Below are positions 55,246 to 64,000 of a stretch of 64,000 nt of DNA, one piece after another. The notes beneath the pieces are model-generated. The model was not told where the DNA came from and did no database searches. It was given only the letters and a program-made list of their open reading frames with translations. The stretch is from Papaver somniferum. Lineage: Eukaryota > Streptophyta > Magnoliopsida > Ranunculales > Papaveraceae. The position numbers were made by a program, and so were the translations under genes. The stretch covers positions 172,493,690-172,557,689 of the forward strand of contig NC_039362.1 in the NCBI RefSeq assembly GCF_003573695.1. Direction: 5' to 3'. The stretch's first letter is position 1; the number at the start of each line of letters is the position of its first letter.

Positions 55246-58200
55246 GTCAAAATTTGGTAATAAAGAAGTAGTTGAACTCGCTCCTCGGATCTTCCTCGGA
55301 TAGGTACCAAAAGAGGGGTCTGATGACTTTTTCTGAGGAACTCGGCATTACTCGGTTAGAATTACGACTTTAAAATTCTGACAGGCTAGACTTGTATGTT
55401 ATATTTAAACAAAATTTAAGAATTATTAACATTACTTAAATAAAATTAATACTTTCAGAATACTGTAAATGCAAGGTACAAACCTTTCACTTTGGAAAAT
55501 ATGATTACAACTCTGCTAAGTTTCTGAACATACCTTGATTCGTTTTCTAAAACTTTAGTAAAGTTTGTAATAGTTTACTGATTTAGATAATAATAATATT
55601 CGGCTTACTTATTGCGAAGATAAATTTGATGAAGTCGATAATGGTTGTAGTGTTCAAATGCGGATTTGTGTAAATAATATAGGTGTTGACTGACTTTGCT
55701 TGGTTTTGGATGTAGGATAAGCAGAGGGTTTTGGATCAGGTGGCAAAGTTTGAGTCGAGAAAATTATAGGTCATATAACAAATTTTATTTGCATTGTTTA
55801 CTCATTGGGTAGCTTAATTTCTATCTGAATAATGTTAGTGTAGGTGAAAAACCTTGCATTTTTGAAAATATCATTATAACTCTGCTAATTTTATGAACAT
55901 ACCTTGATTTTTTTTATAAAACTTTTGTAAAAGTTTTAGTAGTTTACTGATTTAGATGATAATACTCGACTTACTTAATGCGAAGATAAATTTGATGAAT
56001 TCGATAATCGTTGCAATGGTATATTTTAGATTCAAATGCGGATGTTTGAATCATAAGATTTTATGCAATAAAATAGGTGTTGAATGACTTTGCTAGGTTT
56101 TGGGTTTATATAAATTTTAAGTTAAGCGGAGAGTTTTGGTTCAGGTTGCAGAGTTTGAGTCAAGAAAATTATATATATGTCCCATAAAAAAAGTTATTTG
56201 CATTGCTTACTCATTGGATAACTTAATTACAATCGATAAAAATATATGGTGTTAAAAAAACCCACGTCAAAGAAAGAATCTCTCCTTCGTTTTACAATTT
56301 TCAGTGTACATATATAACCGAGAAAGATAATCAAATTTAGCATTCTCCCATATGTAAAATCACGTTTTATATTACACTACAAAAATCGGGTCAACTCTAG
56401 AAATATTCTTTAAATGCTAGAAATCATTTGTTTTTAAGTAAACCTAACTTTGTTAAGAATATGCATATAGGTTTTTTAGCAGCGACGAGACTTTCTTGAT
56501 GTGTTGAATATTCTTTTATTAATCTACATAAAAATCATGCTCATTTATTTGCAACTTTCATTTGTACAACCATAATACAAACCGTTAGAAAGACATATAT
56601 GTTATATGTTTCATTAGAAGTCGGAACTGGAGGAATGGTGGCTCGTTTGATAGCTTAAAATATAATTTTTATGATTGCCATCCCAATGCGGTATCATTTT
56701 TTTTTGGAAAATTAACATTCTTTTGTTTTGTTCTTTTTGTATGGAAGAAGTACATTCCGATGTTACGGATTTACGAAAAAAAAATGATATCAATTGTATT
56801 GTTTAAAAATCTAAAACCATAAAAGGAAAAAAAGATAAACATGGTGATTAAAAGACAAAACTTTCAAGACTTGAATTAGCAAAACAATCAAAAAATATTT
56901 AGTAGATATAAAAGTCTACAATAGTATAACTAGTTTTCATTTAGACATTGAATTAAACACAGAAGGGCTACAATTCCAAAATTATGAACCGAATCAAGGC
57001 TCACATGCTATTAGTTAGTTCAAATATGCGTTTTAAATGATCAAATTATTAAAAACAAGTCGGTTTCCTTTAGAGATTTACCAACACACGATCAAAGACA
57101 TTCTCTAACCTGGCTCCACAAAGATTAGAAAAAAAAAGGATAAAATCAATCTCATTAGTAATTTTTTGATAAAATGGATTTTTTTTATTACCCGCTTCCA
57201 CATGTGCCGTTTTTTTTTTGTTTAACCAGATTATCTAGCAATTTGACATATAGTTCATCATGTACCATTTTTAGAGTGATGTTGTTAGGGGACATGGACA
57301 AAAATGCGTAGCCACAGGCATAAGTTCTTTTCACCTCGGTCAGTATTTTCCTGCAAATCCACAAATAAGCATAAATATGCAGAAAGAGTGAAGTCTGATC
57401 CCATAATTTTAGGAAGGAATATATATGAATTTTGTTACTAACCTAAAAAGACTTCTCAATTTGATTTCAAGTGGTATGTCGGAAAATAATTAGGGATGAC
57501 AGATATCTTTCATAAACTTCGCAAGTAATAGGTTTTTTTGCTGTCAGGATAGGTGACAGATACATCCAAGAAATGGCGAAGAAAGTTGGTAGATTGAGCT
57601 TTCAACGAACAAACGAGACGGGATGATGGACTGTTACCGGAATGGTCATGATACTACAAAACCATACGAAGGTCGTACGATTTGAGTGGGTAATTCTAAA
57701 ACGGCTAGAAGTTATTCTTCAAAAAAATATTTATGATTTGCCTTCTTATATGATAATCACTCTCACTCTTTCAAAACCCTATTAAGAAGCTTTAAAAGAG
57801 TCAGAGATCATGAAGGAAAAGATGAAAAAAGAGAGGAGGAATAATGTGGGTGGAATATTACTTTTTCGAAGGTGTTTATTGTTAACTTTTGAAAATTATG
57901 TTGCTAAAAGACAAACAGAACACTACAAAGCCAAAACTTTCAAGACTTGTATTGGGGAAAAAATTAAAGAAACATTTAGTAAATAAAAGTTCTAACAAAC
58001 AAAATTAATTTTCATTTAGACATTTCGTTAAACACACAATGAACTCAATTCCTAAAGAATGAAAAAAAAATCAAATTAAACCCACATTCTGAATGATCAA
58101 TTAGTTAAAACCATGTTCTAAACTATCAAATTAATCAAAACTTGCAAAAGAATATCACCCAAAAAAGTATTCGTTCTAGTAAGAAAACAGAGAAAAAAAA

Positions 58201-59347
58201 TATCATTTTTTAGAAAGCACCGATTTTAAATTACAACGTCTAAATCCGATATTTTTCTTAAAATTAGAATTTCTTCCTTTCAGAAAATAACTCCTAAATG
58301 AGCTAATACAGACCCAGTATACACATTTTCCAAAACATTACCAACCACAAGTGGGACAATGGCTACAAAAATGGTTAGATTTAATCAAGCAGTCAGAGAT
58401 CATCAAGAAAAATATATGTTTTTACATATATTTACTCGCACAACAAGTTCGTTCGCGTAAGAGATGGACGAGAAACTAGATTAACAAGCTTTTGATTGTC
58501 TTTTGAGAAAGTGATAAACAAGAGTTAAGTGGTGACTTTTTTATCTGAAGTCAGACCTGAAAAATGATGGTTCAGAATTGAGCTCACGGATTTATGCGTA
58601 AGCAAAATAAAAGTCAATTAAGAAGTGCAACTTACAGATAAGATTTTATCCTTGAAGCACATGATTGTTATATGTATGGGATACCTTTCATAGGGAGTAA
58701 ACAAAACATTGAAAACAGTGTTGATAAATGGATATCTAGCTTTCAATTATAATCGTTCTCTGCGATCTACTAATACCAACGACTTTAGGCGCACAAAATA
58801 TTTTTATCCGATGGATCTCAACCCATCCCTAGGGCATTGGGATACTTTGAAGGTGTTGACGGATGAAGTAGTTAATCATCGTAGGTCTAATAAGAACTAA
58901 TAGATTAAAAATGAAGTCTCATTTTCATTTTTCCTTTTTGTTTTAAGTTTTCATCTTCAGATTAACTTATAACACTGTTTCTTTTTTACAAGATATAAAT
59001 TTGGATTAAACTTAACTAAATATTTTAATAAAAAATATCGGACAATCTTTGGCCTCCTGTTTATCTTCAATTGACGAAACTTAAATTCGATTCACTCTTG
59101 AACATTTTTTTTTTTTGGTTTTTATAACTTCGGTTGTTAACTTTTAAAAATTGAGCTCTACTTTGCCTTTAAAAAACAAATTTTCTTGGGTTAACTTCTA
59201 AAACTTGATATATTCTTTCCGATTTAGTAATCTCTATTTTTTTCCCTAAACTAGCACATATCATATCATCAACAACTTCATGTTTGACTTCAAAGAATCA
59301 CAACATTGTTGTTGATTGTCGGCTTGGAATGCAATTTGAGACATTTC
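55246..59347. other. AT-rich intergenic region with local duplications, no gene
   Basis: No domain-bearing frame. Two ~380-bp tandem copies at 55480-55835 and 55850-56235 share AACTCTGCTAA, GAACATACCTTGATT, GCGAAGATAAATTTGATGAA, TAGGTGTTGA and TTGCATTG. A further pair (about 56860-56960 and 57938-58040) shares AAAACTTTCAAGACTTG and TTTTCATTTAGACATT. The frame 58709-58900 has no recognisable motif. Confidence 0.6.
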
Positions 59348-61857
59348 TGTTAGAACACTGCTCGTTTGAACTCGCAACCATTGCTATCTCAAGCTTGTTT
59401 GTCAAGTTTAGTTGATCAAAATTATAAGTCTTGATTTCTAGTCTACTTATAACTATGTCTCGGATTAGGATAAAATGTGTAGTTAAGCTTTAGACTTCAC
59501 GACGCTCATCAATTGAAGACGAAGATCTAGTGAGGAGAGCTTGGAAGAACTTCATCAACAAAAGGTATGTGGAGACTAAAGCTTATATATCACTCAGAAG
59601 TCTATTCTATTCTATGTCCTAATGAGACTAAGTCGTATAGATATGTAGACTTTTATATTATAAACATTTGATATTTCGAGCCGAGTTTAACTCGCTTATA
59701 TATTTATCGAAATATGTGCTGGAAGCTTTCTGCTTTAGCTACGTTCATCATTATTCTTGACGATTTTATTTGGAAACAATTTATTTGTTGGAAACTAAAT
59801 AATAAGTCAAAATATGATCATGTCAAAATTTCCTTGAAGCATATTAGATGATTTTTGTAAGACAATCATTTGATGTCGACTTGGAAAGTTTCGTATTGAT
59901 CATTCGATCGCTTGAAAATTACTTATAATCTAATGGTTTGTGCGGGACAGCCATTGCCATCTTCTAAGGATGTTTCAATTATTGAAATGAAAGTTAATAA
60001 CAAAAACCTTTGTCCGTATACAACACAATATGCGTACCTAGTATGCAAACTGTTTTGGTATGATTCAGGTCCGGGAACCTTGTTTGCATACCTAATATCC
60101 GAAAGTTTTTAACTGTTAAGTCCGAGAACCTTGTTTGCATACCTAGTATGCAAACGGTTCTACCTGAGTTCGATCCGTGATGGCTGTTTGCGTACCCGTT
60201 TGCAAATGGCTGGACAAGACCAATAGTTTGCGTACCTGTTTGCAAACTTAGTGGTTAGGTTCTAAAATCGGCTAAGTATGATTCTCATACTCATGAAAAC
60301 ATACATTTATGAATTAAGGAATTCAATCTTTGCAAACCGTGGCTTAATGTTCATGAATTGATTCTTATATAAGTACTTTGTACAATTATGAATCAATCCG
60401 ATGTTGTTTCAATTCGTTCATAGATATTTCTATGAGATAGGGAAAAATTAAACAACTCTATGTGAAACAAAATTAGATTTATTTGATTATATTTCATGAT
60501 TGATTGATCATCATATTTGATCTAGAAGTGTTAAATGAATGTGGTTAAGACAAAGTGTTCATATGGCTAACTTCGGTAACTATTATTGAGCCAACTCAAT
60601 ATACACGGTTAGGTACGGTTACCCATATCTAAAGGAAGGTATATTTCATTTGTGTATAACAAGCTAAGACCATCTAACGGTGATGAGATATTTCCTTGGT
60701 TTTAAGCAAAATTAGCTTGAATTTGAAATCAGGTTTTCATCTAACGGCGAATATTGAATGCTTTGTTACTAAGCCATCTTAGCTTTGATTGTAAGCAAAC
60801 CCTGATTTGAAATACTATATAAGGGAGAACTCTAGAAACTGTAAAACCTAATGCCGAAAATTTCCTTTGTCCTAGGTGCGACTAGAGTTGATTCGCCTTT
60901 AACCTAGGTTTCTCCAACACCATTATAGTTTAACGACTTGAAGACTTCATTTGGGATTCGTGAAGCCAGATCCAACTATTTTCTCTATAGTTGTCTATTC
61001 TGATCTTACTTGTTCAATCTTATTGAGTACTATCTTCTCTAAGATTTTCTCGAGATTTATCTCTGATAGTTAAGATATAAAAAGTAATCACAAAGCTCTT
61101 CGTCTCATCCTTTGTGATTCCACAATAAATTCTTCTACCACCATATAATTAAGTTATTGTGAGGTGATTGATATTTCTATCCTGATATTCAAGAGTATAA
61201 GAACGGATTACCAATTGGTTCTTATTCACCTTGTTTTATCAAAAGACGGAACAAAAACTTCGTAGGTACTTCTATGGAACACATATTTATCTATCATAAT
61301 AGACTTATCTGTGGGAGACAGATTTGTTTATAAGTCTTCGTCTTTGGGTCGTAGCAGCTCTTAATTGTGGGTGAGATCAGCTAAGGGCAGAATCCAGCGT
61401 GGTTCTAGAGGCGTAAGGAACGCGACTGTACCTTAATCGTCGTATGATACTTTGTTAGGGCTCAACTACCTTCCATTCCGAATTTAACTTGTAGTAGGCT
61501 AGTGTCTGTAGCGTCTTAATACAGTATGGTGTTCAAATCTGGACTGGGTCACGGGGTTTTTCTGCATTTGCTGTTTCCTCGTTAAAAAATTTTCTGGTGT
61601 CTGTATTATTTCTTTTCCGCATTATATTTTTATATAAATGAAATATCACAGGTTATGCGTAGTTCAATAAATTGGTAAATTCGACCTTTGTTTGTTGAAG
61701 GATACAAATTGATTCACACTTGGGCGTTGGTCTTTGGTACCGTCCAAATATTTCTCATATCAATCAGGCTCATAGATTTCTATATGTTTGATTTGCTGAT
61801 TGATTTTAAAAAAAATAGATACAAATCTTTGATATCTTTCGTAGTTGATCTCGCTTT
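59348..61857 (+). repeat. SIRE-type LTR, plus orientation, without its element
   Basis: Starts TGTTAGAACACTGCTCG; later parts match the reverse complement of the LTRs at 38 and 51 kb (GGGTTTTTCTGCATTTGCTG near 61555, CTAGTGTCTGTAGC near 61500, TGGTACCGTCCAA near 61735). The end reads GATCTCGCTTTATG instead of CCCTCGCTTTTTCA, so the last few bases are lost. About 2.5 kb, no adjoining primer-binding site or gag: solo or truncated LTR. U3 has its own repeat patch of TTTGCATACCTAGTATGCAA-type units at 60025-60245. Confidence 0.75.
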
Positions 61858-61984
61858 ATGAGCTGGTGCTCTCGGAATAATATTAGAGTTAGTCCATACA
61901 TATTGCCGAACGAATTATTGGATATGGTTGTTGTACCCCCGTTTTTGTTGGATATTTTCAAGGTTTACCGCTACGCAGAGTTAT

Positions 61985-62604
61985 ACGCTCATGCCGTGGG
62001 ATTGCTATGTCGTTTCTCAAGTAACCCAGGAGTTGAACACTGGAAAGCAGTTTCAAGAGTTTTGGCTTACTTGAAAGGAACCATTGACTATGGTTTGCAT
62101 TATAACGGCTATCCCGCTGTATTAGAAGGATACAGTGCTGCTACCTGGAACAATGTAGAATCCAAATCCAAGTCGACTGGTGGATGAATATTTACATTAG
62201 GAGGTGCTGCTGTGTCTTGGAGTTCCAAGAAGCAAACCTGTATTTTTTACTCAACAATGTTGTCAGAAGTGATAGCGTTAACCGATGCATGTAAGGAGGC
62301 GGAATGTCTTAGAAACTTACTCGTTGAAATCCCATTTTGGAAGAAGCCATGTCCAGCGGTCTTGATTAATTGTGATAATCAAGCAACTATTTATAATGTC
62401 TCTAACAAGACTTATAATGGAAAGTAAAGACATGCAAGTCTTAGACATCAAATGGTAAGACAAATACTCAAAAGAGGAGTAGTTGCAGTAAACTATATTG
62501 AAACAAGTAAGAACTTGGCAGACCCATTTACAAAAAGTCTACCAAAGGCAGTGGTTTCAATAAAGTGTAATGAAATGGGACTAAGGTCTGTGAATGAAGT
62601 TTGA
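61985..62604 (+). pseudogene. copia RT end and RNase H remnant
   Basis: One frame: YAHAVGLLCRFSSNPG, HWKAVSRVLAYLKGT, [19 protein letters not shown] (TGA at 62185 where Trp is usual), [30 protein letters not shown], then TAA at 62425, RHASLRHQMVRQILKRG and NLADPFTKSLPK to a stop at 62604. Two stops and loss of everything upstream make it dead. Different copia family from the one at 15658-20828. Confidence 0.9.
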
Positions 62605-63253
62605 TCGCCCATAGCAGAAACCCAACCTATGTTTTGGAAAGGATAAAAAAGGTTCAATGTGGTACCAACAAGTTATGGAGGTGATTATGGAGCACTAATA
62701 CAAAACTTCCCATTTCTAATTAGTGCTGTTTTTCTGCAAGAAAACAGGATGGATGAAAATCCTTAATAAGTCTAACTTTTCTCACAAGGTGTCTCGCAGA
62801 AATACCTTCGAGACTTACCTATATGAGTATGGAAATCAGGCCGTTTCCTAAGAGAAGAAGACCGTTCTCTAAAGAAGACTCATGAATCCAGGATTTTAGC
62901 ACATGGCCATTAATGTGCGAGCTACAGAACACACTATTCTCAGAAATCAATATGTGTTGAAATTCTGGTTTTGTCAGTAGGGGTACTTGGTTCAAGACTC
63001 TCACCACTGAACCTCGATAAGGGTTTGAATTTCTTACACTAAGTGAAGGTTCAAATCCAAAAGATACCTATCATTTATGTATTGGTTTCAACGATGATGC
63101 TTATTTCCCAAACTAAGCGTGAACTACGTTGGCTTGATCCCACTCGGGTACGTAGGCAGTCACTTTAGTGATGCATCCACTCTGATTTAATTTTTTTTTT
63201 TTTTTTACTTTGTGTTTTTGTGTTTTTCTCATTTTTTGAAAATAGGGGGAGAA
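62605..63253 (+). other. 3' untranslated region and polypurine tract of the deleted copia element
   Basis: No gene. ATAGGGGGAGAA at 63242-63253 is the polypurine tract just before the LTR. A long T run lies at ~63188-63205. Confidence 0.7.
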
Positions 63254-63795
63254 TGTTGGATATTTTCAAGGTTTGCCGCTACGCAGAGTTATACGGTGAT
63301 CGACCTGATCATTACTACCAACAGACGCGTCTCTTCCCATACGCCACCATTACTACTTTGTAAAACCTAGAAGTTTCTATTCGAAGTTGAACATACGCGT
63401 CTCTTCCCATAAGCCACCATTAATGGCTTTTGGAAGCGTCTGTTGGTGATGAAACGACACTACCAACAGGCATGAATATCACTATAAGTAGCGAAGATGT
63501 TCTCCCATTCCAACACATCAAAAACAATCTGTTTTCTTCTTCTCTAAAAAGCATCATCAGAACCTTATACAATGTGTTTCTTGGTCGGGTCAAGGAAGTA
63601 CAATCCTTGAATTCGATTACGGTGTTAGGACTTCATTGAATCCTGAAGGCAAAATTCGAGAGACCGTTTGTACTCGCCAAATTTATTTGGAAAGGTCGAA
63701 TTATTGTCTAAAAGAATCGAAAGAGCCTTGAAGTCAGGGGTACACTATTTTCTGTTTCTGTTTTCATCCTTTTGTTTAACCCAAAATTTCCAACA
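63254..63795 (+). repeat. 3' LTR of the deleted copia element
   Basis: 542 bp, TGTTGGATATT to TTTCCAACA. Two ~28-bp copies of ACGCGTCTCTTCCCATAMGCCACC at about 63324 and 63394. The frame at 63430-63639 is not a gene. Confidence 0.85.
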
Positions 63796-64000
63796 ATTTT
63801 TTCCATTTCAACTGACAAATTTAGAGTACTAGAAATAAAAGTTTGAAGAAGTTTGAGAGAAGAGTGAATTTTGGTATGAGGTGGATATTTGAAAGTGAGT
63901 TTAACTTACACATGTGAAAATATAAGCGTTTGTGACTGTTGGGATATAAACGTATAAGTTGAAACTTGAACGAGTGCTTGGCTCAAGTTAGACAATCTTG
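63796..64000. other. AT-rich flank, nothing recognised
   Basis: Continues to the window edge without a supported feature. Confidence 0.5.

Larger units (their letters stand above)
61946..63795 (+). mobile_element. Ty1/copia element with a large internal deletion
   Basis: First 43 bases (TGTTGGATATTTTCAAGGTT to TTATACG) equal the start of the LTR at 63254. At TACG the sequence jumps straight to RNase H coding sequence, so the rest of the 5' LTR, gag, protease, integrase and RT are gone. 3' LTR 63254-63795 has termini TGTTGGA/TCCAACA. Flanks GTTTT (61941-61945) and ATTTT (63796-63800) may be the target duplication. Confidence 0.85.

Noticed and set aside
57000..58700. Possible genes in the AT-rich stretch
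   Set aside because: Only short frames without motifs, and parts are local duplications.

Overview
This window is a piece of a plant (eudicot) nuclear genome dominated by nested transposable elements. Pointers are a chloroplast-targeted elongation factor P gene with plant-type introns, plant F-box/FBA genes, nuclear-type tRNA-His genes, and Ty1/copia and Ty3/gypsy LTR retrotransposons of plant lineages (Tnt1-like, SIRE-like, Athila-like, Tat-like). I cannot name the species from sequence alone; a basal eudicot such as a poppy relative is only a guess.

Layout. 1-5976: 3' part of a Tat-like gypsy element with a broken gag/protease end, no RT or integrase, a conserved GC-richer block, and a spliced antisense gene (2464-5135, minus) followed by an LTR. 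About 6945-13805: a 6.9 kb AT-rich block with ~510-bp inverted arms, dozens of copies of a short near-palindrome (consensus about TACATATYGATATGTACT) and a decayed ribosomal protein L31 fragment. 14158-14656: solo LTR related to the first element. 14735-22881 and 24885-26284: two copies of one segmental duplication that carries pieces of the EF-P gene and an F-box gene tail. Copy 1 was later hit by a Tnt1-like copia element (15658-20828) and a MULE-like element (21169-22553); copy 2 preserves both empty sites.

26094-35168 is the gene-bearing part, all on the minus strand: a broken F-box gene, an F-box gene truncated by one TGA, tRNA-His, a second MULE-like element, a frameshifted F-box paralogue, a second tRNA-His, and the five-exon chloroplast EF-P gene. 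F-box plus tRNA-His forms a tandemly duplicated unit.

35500-54400: on the minus strand, what looks like one very long LTR with a primer-binding site at 35543-35563, a TATA box at 35933-35942 and a two-tier minisatellite (about 225-bp then 69-bp units) in its U3. A SIRE-like copia element (38253-53877, minus, LTRs ~2.4 kb) sits inside the minisatellite, and a gag-protease-only Athila-like element (41832-50866, plus) sits inside the SIRE-like element, whose pol is gone. 54400-55245 holds copies of the EF-P upstream region split by a hAT-like MITE. 55246-59347 is AT-rich with local duplications. 59348-61857 is a further SIRE-type LTR, and 61946-63795 is a copia element reduced by an internal deletion to 43 bp of LTR, an RNase H remnant and a 3' LTR.

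The only genes likely to be working host genes are the EF-P gene, the two tRNA-His genes and possibly the F-box gene at 27675-28853. The oddest items are the palindrome-rich inverted-repeat block, the spliced antisense gene with an exact PKKRKV nuclear signal, and the copia polyprotein frame interrupted only by six TAA codons.
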